Below are positions 21,962 through 30,973 of a DNA stretch of 33,764 nt, piece after piece. Below the pieces are notes generated by a model. That model worked only from the letters and a program-made list of their open reading frames with translations, was not told the DNA's origin and searched no databases. The stretch covers positions 1 to 33,764 of the forward strand of contig JBBHKE010002676.1 of assembly GCA_037447655.1 (NCBI GenBank), read 5' to 3'. The translations under genes were made by a program, and so were the position numbers. How positions within the stretch are numbered: the first letter of the stretch is position 1; the number at the start of each line of letters is the position of its first letter. The stretch comes from Zygnema cylindricum (lineage: Eukaryota > Streptophyta > Zygnematophyceae > Zygnematales > Zygnemataceae).

Positions 21962-22331
21962 ATCTGAAAAAGAACGGGAAACAAATGGAAATCTACGACA
22001 TTATTCGGAAAGTGTACCCTAAAAAAAACCTTAAAAAGTACGGAAAATTTAAAGCAATTGTACTGAAATATGAGGGAACGTAAGGGAATGTACCCTAAAA
22101 AGTAAAAACCCAAAAATCCCCCATAAATAACCCTGAAAGAACAAAAATGTACGGACAGTGGACGTAAATGTACGAATAATGTAACTCAGCTGTACTAAAG
22201 TATAAAGGAATGTACAAAAATGTACAATAAAAACCCTAAAATAAATAGCCAAAAAAGTACGGAAAAATATGGACACTGTACCCAGATGTATTTAAAATGT
22301 AAGGCATTTGTACTTAAATATACGGAATTTA
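21962..22331. other. GTAC-rich spacer before the nested element
   Basis: No gene. Short repeated words such as GTACGGA, AATGTAC and AAAACCCTAAA dominate. It runs up to the 8-bp duplication CAAAAATG (22332-22339) of the hAT-like element. Confidence 0.35.
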
Positions 22332-22655
22332 CAAAAATGTAGTGTTTGGTATCGAGGACCTTTCGCCAATATTCGATATATATCGAATTTCATGTACCCA
22401 ATAATCGATATATCGCTTTGATATATCGAAAATCAAACTATCGCGATACATCGCCAATATATTGCCGATATATCGTATCGCCAATATATCAAGGCATTAA
22501 AATAAAAAAAATAAAAAATTTCACAGGTCTTTAAAGTCACGTGCCTTCGGAGAAGATGACCGTAAATTTTTTGCCGAAAAAAAAAATAGAGTTTTTTCTT
22601 GAAAGTTAGCAGAGTGAAAGAGATCTCAGAGGTACATTTACGCAGTACACTTGCG

Positions 22656-23836
22656 TGAAACTCTGAGACCTCCGTTGGCCCTCAGAGTAAGCAGATCCAA
22701 AAGAAACTTATCTAGATAGTGTTGACTCCAAGTTGATACAAACCCAAATGACTGACCCCTTGACAATCACAAACCCATTATAGCTTCACCCCCGTGAAAT
22801 AAGACTTTCTATGGGCTTAGTTCCACCACAGAATGCAAAGTTAGAATATGAGATTTGGACACATTCACCCACTTTGAATTTCCCTTAGAAATACCGCCAC
22901 CCTGGCAGACAAAAACTTTGACTGACTACACCTCTGTGTAGCTTGGACAACCTTTAGTTCGCAGCAAAAAGAATCACTGAAAATGGTCAAGTAAATTGAT
23001 AGTTATGGCTGCCCAAAGTTAGCCATTTATACAAGGTGCTCTCTCAAAGAGAGGGTCATATCTGCCAAATTTTTCTAAGTCTTATCTCCCTCTAAAACAC
23101 TATCTACTGAAGTACGGCACCAATCAAATTAATGTGTCGTACAGAAAAGTACAGGTGCCGGTGTACTTTCTATACGACAATCGTACGACATGGCCAAAAT
23201 GTTGACACATGTCATCTTCAGATTCGTTCACGTAATCCGCGGAGATGCCGCAATCCAATGTCCTTTTGTCACGTGTCATTCTATGTGGCGATGATTGCAA
23301 ACCGCGGAAATCTTCTTTCGCGATCTCGACATCCTTTTCGGCTGTCCGATCAAAACAAGTTTTCGATCGTAGCCGTCATAAATACGTGCGCGGTATTTGT
23401 CTCGTGTTTGAAACAAATGTCGATATCCGTTTCATATACATTAAACCGTACTCCGTACTATCTATAACTGTATCTATGCACTACGTATATATTTCCAGTT
23501 AAATGATAAAGTCTACATGTAACTAATTAAATAATTATCAAACCTTATATTTCTTAATACTAGCCCTAGACTAAACGGTTAAAGCTATCGGCTATGATTG
23601 ATTGACAGACGGCAGGTACCAGGATCAATTCTAGGGTCCGTCAACTAACTTTTGGTAAGTCTACCTAATTTACCCCATGTCTTCTCTAGAGAGCTTAGGC
23701 AGCCATGGCTCTAGCTCCCTATCCAGCCTTCAGTGACTACAACAAGTGTGGGGGCTTGGAGAGGGGAGTTAGAGGCAGACTGCCTCTGCCTTTTTCTATC
23801 CTATTTACAGACCTAGAAAATACACAAATATCAACA
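22656..23836 (-). repeat. 3' LTR of the Copia element
   Basis: 1181 bp, TG...CA in element orientation. Same length as the 5' LTR and nearly identical to it. The sequence just inside it (23837 onward) gives only a weak purine tract, AAGTGGG, in element orientation, in contrast to the good tract at 26001-26011. Open frames of 85 and 111 residues in the LTR are repeated at 28334-28704 and are LTR sequence, not genes. Confidence 0.9.
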
Positions 23837-24319
23837 CAACCCACTTACATTTTATGGTTGGAAATTGTCGACCACAATGTGAAACAACTAGATTAACGTG
23901 TCATCGCCTATTCGAACCAATTTCAGTACATCCATTAACCTAATGCATTATTCATGGTGTTTCACAAAAATCATCGTCGCCTACCACGTGCATATTTTCC
24001 CACAGACTCTACGCAATGGAACTTCGTTCAAATTGTAGCATTATGTAATGATGGCCGTACAATTACAGAATGTCCTAATGGAACTTCACCCTAAGCTACG
24101 CGACAACTCAAGTACAGTACACTACAGTACGAAATTGTACGGTACGGTAGGTACACCGCTTGTCGTTACTAGTGCTAAAAATAATAGCGTGAACATCACA
24201 GTATAGTAATTTAAAGTTTAAAACGTTATTTTCACGAAAATAATATTATTAAATGATCAACACTAAAGAGAAACTTTCCATATTAAAAATTTATTCTATC
24301 TTAATGTTAATAACACTAA

Positions 24320-25026
24320 GGGCGTGTCCCCATGTAACCGATATTTTGAAACGTTATTTTGGAATTCAGCGCTGATTTTACAGTGTACTTTTCAAAGTGT
24401 GCCTATGTCAATCGCTATTTGCGCGTTCATTATTTTGAATATGTGGCAATTGTACACGTCGCCAATACTTGCGACACTTGTAGATGCCAACGAACTGCTG
24501 ACATTTGTAGACGCCAACGATCTCGGAACAAACTGCGGACATTTGTACGCCGCAAAGAGCTCTTGACATACTAAGACAATTGCCGACGCCAACTGTCATT
24601 TGTTGACGCCCACACGTGAATAACATAAGCAATCGCCTACGTCTACAAAATGACATTTGTAGACACCCACAAGTGGACAACATAAGCAAACAAACAAACA
24701 ATTTTTTTTTCCGTGTATTCTCCCAATTGCAAAAAAAAAATGAAAACTTTTGACGGGTGCAACCTAGGCTTTCTATTCGTCAATAGGGTGGTATTTTGAT
24801 TAAAAGTAGGTCGCGATTTGATTCTAGTGCAAGTGTGAAGATGAGATGGAAGTGGGTCGCGATGATAATACTGCCAAATCGCGTACCTTTCAAGTTCCAA
24901 GATGACATAAAATGTATTTGAGTTTTTGCCCATTTTTCGTACGACGTAATATTTTCAAGTAGGAAGTCCCATTTTCTGTGTAAACGACGGAAAAAAACCC
25001 TTACTTGAACACATGGGGACACGCCC
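24320..25026. mobile_element. Harbinger-like MITE (TAA duplication)
   Basis: Inverted repeats GGGCGTGTCCCCATGT and ACATGGGGACACGCCC, flanked by TAA at 24317-24319 and 25027-25029. The 3-bp TWA duplication is diagnostic of PIF/Harbinger. It inserted at the very end of the AAGGGTGGCGTTCC element that follows, using that element's terminal TAA. No transposase. Several frames cross the region on both strands; none has domain features. Confidence 0.82.
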
Positions 25027-25027
25027 T

Positions 25028-25612
25028 AAGGGTGGCGTTCCATCAGACGAAAAGTGATTTTGTTTACAGAAATCTGGACCTCTATTTACTATGTCATACT
25101 TCTTATTTTGTTTTTATTCTCGAACAATATTACAAAGAATCTTGTCAATATTCTTCGATGGTCTAGGAGGTAACAATGACCGTTGGATGTCTTTTCGCGA
25201 AGCATTCGCTTCGAAAGTTTCTCAAAAATATGTAGCCGCGACACGTTGGATAATGAACATACGTGCCAGGACGGCAAACCAACGAAAATCGAAATTTTTG
25301 CACATGATGTATACATTCAAAAATACAACCGAAATCACAAAAGTATTCTCGTAACGAACTTTCATCACGCTATTTTTGTTAGCGCTAATTCGTAACACTA
25401 TTAGTGGAAGCGCCAATTCGTCTCGCGAAAAAGCATAAATTCTAAAAAAAATGAGCTGGCATCTGACAAGCGTCTGCAAAGAGTACAAATCTTGTGTGGT
25501 ACGATGCCTTGGTCCTCACGTACATGGTATGCATATGAAGATTTCGAGTTGAAGTTGGTCGGTGTAAAAAATATTTGACGATTTTCAATATACGATCTTA
25601 TCTTACGTGGTA
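25028..25612 (+). mobile_element. DNA transposon relic, AAGGGTGGCGTTCC family, copy 2
   Basis: Keeps the left end AAGGGTGGCGTTCCATCAG lost from copy 1 and aligns with copy 1 from 25121 to about 25610 (4457 to about 5012). At 25611-25612 the alignment stops at a TA followed by a TA-MITE terminus, so that MITE inserted here. Copies 1 and 2 together define the family: left end from this copy, right end from copy 1. Confidence 0.68.
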
Positions 25613-25760
25613 CACCGTGAATCGTTATTAGCGTATTGTACGCTATATCGGCACCCTGAAATTTTGACATTGATACACGAAATACAATGATTGAATCTAA
25701 TTTATCTTTGACATTAAATGCGGTACTTGTAAATTAGCGTCAATGGTATGACCGTACTGA
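25613..25760 (+). mobile_element. Truncated TA-MITE relic
   Basis: Starts CACCGTGAATCGTTATTAGCG immediately after a TA, matching the left end of copies A-D at 1-3708 with a few changes. It inserted into a TA that is still intact in the homologous transposon copy 1 (GGTACCAC). It is cut off where the LTR fragment begins at about 25761. Confidence 0.6.
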
Positions 25761-26000
25761 ATTGATTGACAGACGGCAGGTACCAGGATCAATTCTAGGG
25801 TCCGTCAACCAACTTTTGGTAAGTCTACCTAATTTACCCCATGTCTTCTCTAGAGAGCTTAGGCAGCCATGGCTCTAGCTCCCTATCCAGCCTTCAGTGA
25901 CTACAACAAGTGTGGGGGCTTGGAGAGGGGAGTTAGAGGCAGACTGCCTCTGCCTTTTTCTATCCTATTTACAGACCTAGAAAATACACAAATATCAACA
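25761..26000 (-). repeat. 240-bp LTR fragment (5' part of a former 3' LTR)
   Basis: Nearly identical to the outermost 240 bp of the two full LTRs (28799-29038 and the matching part of 22656-23836), i.e. the start of the LTR in element orientation. Its outer edge abuts the polypurine tract at 26001, as a genuine 3' LTR would. It breaks off at 25761 into a TA-MITE. This marks the original 3' end of the gag-carrying copy. Confidence 0.85.
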
Positions 26001-26011
26001 CTCCCCTTATT
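26001..26011 (-). other. Polypurine tract
   Basis: In element orientation the sequence is AATAAGGGGAG followed directly by TGTTGATATT, the start of the LTR fragment. This is the expected site of plus-strand priming. Confidence 0.7.
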
Positions 26012-26592
26012 TTCTAGTCTATTTTCCTTTCAACTCCCACACACAAAAAAAAAACCAAAATACTCCCTCCCAATTTTTTTTTTCTCTTTTCCTTTTTCCT
26101 TTTCCTTTTATAAACCTTTATGACAATACCCTCACATTTTAAAAGGTCCATTAGATGAGCTGAAATAAAAATTCGATCTTGCTGATCACATATATTATTA
26201 AGCATCCCAATTTTGATAACCCCGAGCAAAGATTTTATCCACCTCATCACTTTTTCATCCAAACACAACCTGATTTCTCTCTTGCAATCCAAACAGCCAA
26301 CCCCATCTCCAATCTACAACATATACCCAGATGCTAACCCTTTTACAGGCACACTTTCATAAATACCATCACTCCCTTTAGCGATGTCAAACCCATTACC
26401 CGCAAAAATTGAACTTTTCTCACTCTCTCCCATGGATTTCTTTCCAGTATCAATTTCTGTTTTAATTCCCAATAAATATTTCTTCTCCCCTTAACCTTTA
26501 ATCAAATATTTCTCTTCTCCCCTATCCTTTAAAATCTCCTCTAGAATTAATTCTCCCCTTTCCTCGGAATCCGTTGAAGTCTCCCTTTCCGA

Positions 26593-27585
26593 CTAGTTTT
26601 CTGTTTCCAAAATATCTATGAAACTATCCTCAATATTTTGAACTCTCTCAAGTATCTCCTCTCTCTTTACTTCCCTTATACCTCTGAAAGCACATTGTTG
26701 CTTTTGTGAAATTTCTGTGCGCTTTTCTCTCTTCCCCATACCACTGATCCGGAGAAGCTCTAAAATATCTTCATCCTCTTTCTCCTCTTCCTCTTCTTCT
26801 TCCTCATCCACATTCCAACTTCTAAGTTTTTCCAAACAAAGGCACTCCTCCATATAGTGATCCGGTTCCCTGCAAAAGAAGCAAACCCCTTTTTTCCAAG
26901 CTCCACTTTCTTTTCTTCTCCCTCTCTTTCCACCAGAGTTCCGATAAGGTTTACCTTTGTCTTTCTTCCCCTCATCATGCTTCCGCTCGTCACCACCGTT
27001 CCTCTCATCACGCTTCCGCCAATCACTGTCGTTCCTCTCATCACGCTTCCGCCAATCACCACCAGCTGTAAATGCATTCACCCTGTCACTTCCCCTACGA
27101 AGCTCCAAATTGCTTTCCCTCACAAGAATTATCCCCATGGTAAAGCTCCAAGTCCATGAGGAGCCATCCATTGCCTGCATACGACAAATGATGTTTTCGT
27201 ACTCGTCTGGGAGTTTCATGAGCAGTGTATTGATCTTCCTCTCCTCAGATTCTATACATCCCACACTAGCAAACTCAACATATAGCACAACAATATCATT
27301 GCAAAACTCTATCATGCTACCGCCTTTATAAACATAGGCATCTATTTCTAGTTTTACCAACTGCTGCCTCTGAATAGTCTCACTCTTATAAATCTGACTT
27401 GGTGCTTCCCATATCTCTGAAGACTTAGTTAGACTTAAAAGAGTGATAGCAATGGACTTAGACACATATCTAAGTATGAGATGTTTTGCTATAGTGTTTT
27501 TGTATTCCCATATTTTTCTGTCATTTTTTTCAGTTTTAATCCCTATAAGTGGTACCATAGCTGAGAGCCTAGCTCCCGTCACCAT
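26593..27585 (-). CDS. gag: Copia Gag polyprotein part with zinc knuckle
   Basis: A 330-residue open frame resembling the UBN2-type Gag of plant Copia elements: KLPDEYENII (about 124-133), then VRESNLELRRG, a basic tandem repeat containing WRKRDERN twice (about 178-195), and a CX2CX4HX4C nucleocapsid knuckle at C235, C238, H243, C248. A run of Glu follows (about 255-262), and the frame ends without any protease motif. The equivalent of this part in the second Copia element continues into protease. The true N terminus of Gag lies in another frame upstream (27829-27734), so the first Met here is not the native start. It would package retrotransposon RNA if expressed. Confidence 0.82.
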   Translation of the reverse strand: MVTGARLSAMVPLIGIKTEKNDRKIWEYKNTIAKHLILRYVSKSIAITLLSLTKSSEIWEAPSQIYKSETIQRQQLVKLEIDAYVYKGGSMIEFCNDIVVLYVEFASVGCIESEERKINTLLMKLPDEYENIICRMQAMDGSSWTWSFTMGIILVRESNLELRRGSDRVNAFTAGGDWRKRDERNDSDWRKRDERNGGDERKHDEGKKDKGKPYRNSGGKRGRRKESGAWKKGVCFFCREPDHYMEECLCLEKLRSWNVDEEEEEEEEKEDEDILELLRISGMGKREKRTEISQKQQCAFRGIREVKREEILERVQNIEDSFIDILETEN

Positions 27586-27733
27586 AGGTGTAAATTTTTT
27601 CCCTCTCCCCTATTTCCCCATCCACGGAAAGGTTTTTCCCTTCACCTTCCGTTGCATTTGAACTCCGGTTTATATTCTGGGCAGCCCCAGATGATTCTCC
27701 ATAGTATGCTCCTCCAAAGCTAGGTGGCGGACA

Positions 27734-27829
27734 TCACACTTGTCCCGAAACTATTCCCCATAAGTGTTTTTCGAAAAGCAATCCCTCCATTGTAAACTCC
27801 CAATAAGTGAAGCCTGTTCCATCAAACAT
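27734..27829 (-). pseudogene. Gag N-terminal remnant, broken
   Basis: Starts at an ATG a few codons after the primer-binding site and reads MFDGTGFTYWEF, typical of the Gag start of Copia elements, followed by LWGIVSG. It ends at a TGA at 27736-27734. The corresponding place in the second Copia element is open. The main gag frame at 27585 lies beyond a further frame change, so this copy cannot make full Gag as it stands. Confidence 0.7.
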
Positions 27830-27841
27830 AGGCACCCTAGA

Positions 27842-27857
27842 TGGTAGGCCCATAACC
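27842..27857 (-). other. Primer-binding site matching the tRNA-iMet anticodon arm
   Basis: Immediately after the 5' LTR the minus strand reads GGTTATGGGCCTACCA. Plant initiator tRNA-Met contains GGGCCCATAACC around its CAU anticodon; the site is complementary to that stretch with one mismatch over 16 bases. It does not match the usual TGGTATCAGAGC of plant retroelements. This is the half-tRNA priming known from Drosophila copia. Confidence 0.75.
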
Positions 27858-29038
27858 TGAAACTCTGAGACCTCCGTTGGCCCTCAGAGTAAGCAAATCC
27901 AAAAGAAACTTATCTAGATAGTGTTGACTCCAAGTTGATACAAACCCAAATGACTGACCCCTTGACAATCACAAACCCATTATAGCTTCACCCCCGTGAA
28001 ATAAGACTTTCTATGGGCTTAGTTCCACCACAGAATGCAAAGTTAGAATATGAGATTTGGACACATTCACCCACTTTGAATTTCCCTTAGAAATACCGCC
28101 ACCCTGGCAGACAAAAACTTTGACTGACTACACCTCTGTGTAGCTTGGACAACCTTTAGTTCGCAGCAAAAAGAATCACTGAAAATGGTCAAGTAAATTG
28201 ATAGTTATGGCTGCCCAAAGTTAGCCATTTATACAAGGTGCTCTCTCAAAGAGAGGGTCATATCTGCCAAATTTTTCTAAGTCTTATCTCCCTCTAAAAC
28301 ACTATCTACTGAAGTACGGCACCAATCAAATTAATGTGTCGTACAGAAAAGTACAGGTGCCGGTGTACTTTCTATACGACAATCGTACGACATGGCCAAA
28401 ATGTTGACACATGTCATCTTCAGATTCGTTCACGTAATCCGCGGAGATGCCGCAATCCAATGTCCTTTTGTCACGTGTCATTCTATGTGGCGATGATTGC
28501 AAACCGCGGAAATCTTCTTCCGCGATCTCGGCATCCTTTTCGGCTGTCCGATCAAAACAAGTTTTCGATCGTAGCCGTCATAAATACGTGCGCGGTATTT
28601 GTCTCGTGTTTGAAACAAATGTCGATATCCGTTTCATATACATTAAACCGTACTCCGTACTATCTATAACTGTATCTATGCACTACGTATATATTTCCAG
28701 TTAAATGATAAAGTCTACATGTAACTAATTAAATAATTATCAAACCTTATATTTCTTAATACTAGCCCTAGACTAAACGGTTAAAGCTATCGGCTATGAT
28801 TGATTGACAGACGGCAGGTACCAGGATCAATTCTAGGGTCCGTCAACCAACTTTTGGTAAGTCTACCTAATTTACCCCATGTCTTCTCTAGAGAGCTTAG
28901 GCAGCCATGGCTCTAGCTCCCTATCCAGCCTTCAGTGACTACAACAAGTGTGGGGGCTTGGAGAGGGGAGTTAGAGGCAGACTGCCTCTGCCTTTTTCTA
29001 TCCTATTTACAGACCTAGAAAATACACAAATATCAACA
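27858..29038 (-). repeat. 5' LTR of the Copia element
   Basis: 1181 bp, carrying the promoter of the element. Starts TGTTGATATTTG at 29038 and ends AGAGTTTCA at 27858. Followed by the primer-binding site and preceded by the duplication TTGCG. A TATATA word near 28686-28691 and an AAATATAAGG word are possible promoter elements. Confidence 0.9.
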
Positions 29039-29710
29039 TTGCGAAGTACATGTACATAATACGCAAGTACGGATTTGCATACGAAAAATGGTTGGTTTTC
29101 AAATCTTTGACGATTTTATGGATTTGATCGTCAACTTAAAAGGAACCAATCAAATCAAAACACGTATGTAAAAACTTGTTCACAGACGATACGCGATGTA
29201 ATCAAGGCCTCTGTAATACAAAATTTTTACTGTTCGTACTATTACAAAGACCTCTTGTTGTAACCACACCCCAAATAAGTAATTATGTGAATTACAAAAT
29301 TAGTACTTTTTTGTCGGTTACATTTTGTGGTGTCTACCTTTGAGTCATGGAACGATAATCACGTCGTACGTGGCGTATCAGATATTTTGTCTTTTTCGCT
29401 AAAATAACATATTATATAAATAAACAAAATATTAAATTTAATAAAATATTATATATCCCGATGGTTTATGTTAGTCTCGGTACGATATCTCGAGGATTCT
29501 GCTCAATCGATATTCGATATATTGAATATCGAAATTATCGCGATATGAATTTACCCGATACCCAACACTACAAAAATGTACACTAAAAACCGCTAGTATG
29601 AAGTCAAAGTGGGTCAACGCATTCTTAAAACTTTTGAAATTTGTTACGTGCGCATATTCGTTATTTTTGGGGAGTTTCATGTGTGCGTTGAATGCGTATG
29701 AGACATCTAT

Positions 29711-30775
29711 GAATTTCAATAAGGGAATTGATCATGGCAATGACTGTTTTGGTTGCGCACAGTCACTTACGTCATTTTGTCAAAAATTGTACATTTGAAG
29801 TACGTATTGGTACAAATAAAGTCCGGTTGAGTACAAATTTGACGATCAATCGCTTGGATAACTTTGACTTTCAAAATATTTTTTCAACCGCTTAAAATTT
29901 TGCCGCGCTTGCGGACGTGATCGTCATAATAAAATTAGCAATTCACACTGTCGGCGAACGTTTACGGTAACAAAACTACAGCAACCACATGTAATTAAAA
30001 GTGTTGCAGACAATCACTTTTTGTCTTTATGTGAGCTCCACGGTGAGAGCACTCAGCCGCAAAATTGAAATTTAATCGTCTAAGCATTACATTGAACTTA
30101 GACGCAAAGTCAAACGAAACCTCTTTAAACTTGTACGGAAATTTTAAAACGCACGAAACGAAATAAACTTTGTACACTGTAATAAAACGAACGTGCGTAA
30201 AAATATCAATTGAAATTAAATGAAAAAAAATGGGCGTCGTCACGCGCGACTAAATCGAGCCACACTATCTACGAATCAACATTTTTACATTGACAGCAAA
30301 ATTTGGTTTCGTGCGTTTTAATATTTTCGTACAAAAATTACAGTAGTGTAGTTTAGTTTAAAGAGGTTTTGTTTCAATTTGTGCCTACGTTCAATGTAAC
30401 TCTTAGACAATTAAATTTCAATTTTGCAGCTAAGTGCTCTCACCGTGGAGCTCACGTAAAGACAAAAAATGATTGCCTGCAACACTTTTATTTACATGTT
30501 GATGTCGCAGTTTTGTTACCGTAAACGTTCGCCAGCCGTGTAAATTGCTAATTTTATTATGACAGTCGACGTCCGCGAGCGCGGCAAAATTTTTAGTGGT
30601 TGAAACAATATTTTGAAAGTCAAGATTGTCCAACCGATTGACCGTCAAATTTGTACTTAACAGTACTTTATTTGTACCAATATGTACTTCGAACGTACAT
30701 TTTTTGACAAAACGACGTAAGTGACTGTGCGCAACCAAAACAGTCACTGTCATGATCAATTTCCTTCAATAATTT
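29711..30775. repeat. 1-kb imperfect hairpin (inverted repeat)
   Basis: Left arm about 29711-30190 and right arm about 30290-30775 are reverse complements with scattered substitutions and small indels, separated by about 100 bases. Landmarks: GACTGTTTTGGTTGCGCAC at 29742 pairs with GTGCGCAACCAAAACAGTC at 30727, and GAGCTCCACGGTGAGAGCAC at 30034 pairs with its complement near 30438-30457. No target duplication was seen at the ends. It could be a foldback transposon or a source of hairpin-derived small RNA; both are inferences. Confidence 0.8.
30430..30759 (-). CDS. Uncertain 109-residue frame in the hairpin right arm
   Basis: An open frame starting MIMTVTVLVAHSHLRRF on the minus strand, reading toward the hairpin loop. 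The left arm keeps the same reading in the opposite direction (MAMTVLVAHSHLRHF from about 29735) for roughly 50 codons before a TAA. I do not recognise the protein. Shared reading could simply reflect the duplication of the arms; substitutions between arms change residues often, which argues against selection. Confidence 0.2.
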   Translation of the reverse strand: MIMTVTVLVAHSHLRRFVKKCTFEVHIGTNKVLLSTNLTVNRLDNLDFQNIVSTTKNFAALADVDCHNKISNLHGWRTFTVTKLRHQHVNKSVAGNHFLSLRELHGEST

Positions 30776-30973
30776 GTTTTCTTGAAGAAAAAAAACTTCA
30801 CTACCGCAACAAAATTTCAAACTAGCATTAGTGTCATTGTACGGGACAGTCGACTGTACTATAGCTTTACAAACAGTATCGTCTGATTTGTTTGTACAAT
30901 TTGTTGGGTGTATGAAATGAGCGCATGAAAAAAGCTAAAAATACGATATGGGTCCACGCATTACAAAACTGTA

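Larger units (their letters stand above)
23837..25760. other. Foreign 1.9-kb segment captured inside the Copia element
   Basis: Lies between the truncated LTR copy and the full 3' LTR. It contains, left to right: an end of the AAGGGTGGCGTTCC family near 24053-24092, a diverged TA-MITE-like end at 24154, a Harbinger-like MITE at 24320-25026, a second copy of the AAGGGTGGCGTTCC family at 25028-25612 and a truncated TA-MITE at 25613. None of this belongs to a Copia internal region. Read-through transcription into flanking DNA, or template switching in the particle, would explain it. Confidence 0.7.
22656..29038 (-). mobile_element. Non-autonomous Copia-type LTR retrotransposon, gag-only, with captured DNA
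   Basis: A complete insertion of 6383 bp on the minus strand, bounded by two 1181-bp LTRs and an exact 5-bp duplication TTGCG (22651-22655 and 29039-29043). LTRs begin TGTTGATATTTG and end AGAGTTTCA in element orientation. Inside, in element order: primer-binding site, a broken gag with a zinc knuckle, a polypurine tract, a 240-bp LTR fragment, then 1.9 kb of unrelated transposon debris, then the 3' LTR. There is no protease, integrase, reverse transcriptase or RNase H, so it must have moved in trans. The two LTRs show only a few differences by eye (three noticed), so insertion looks fairly recent. Confidence 0.88.
22340..29570 (+). mobile_element. hAT-like element split by a Copia retrotransposon
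   Basis: Left end TAGTGTTTGGTATCGAGG at 22340; right end ACCCGATACCCAACACTA ending at 29570. Both ends carry CGATATATCG-type words as in the element at 3795. An exact 8-bp repeat, CAAAAATG, sits at 22332-22339 and 29571-29578, far apart but as expected if one hAT insertion was later opened by the Copia element at 22656-29038. Without that insertion and its 5-bp duplication the element is about 0.84 kb. The remaining parts, 22340-22655 and 29044-29570, encode nothing recognisable. Confidence 0.72.

Noticed and set aside
23132-23502. 85- and 111-residue frames, repeated at 28334-28704
   Set aside because: They are within the two LTRs and are conserved only because the LTRs are copies.
22656-23836. 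Solo LTR as a stand-alone insertion
   Set aside because: Its own two flanks, TTGCG and CAACC, do not match, whereas TTGCG matches the far side of the LTR at 29039-29043. It is therefore one end of a single large element.
26857-27331. Plus-strand frames of 100-124 residues rich in Pro/Ser/Arg
   Set aside because: They are antisense to the basic repeat region of the Copia gag.
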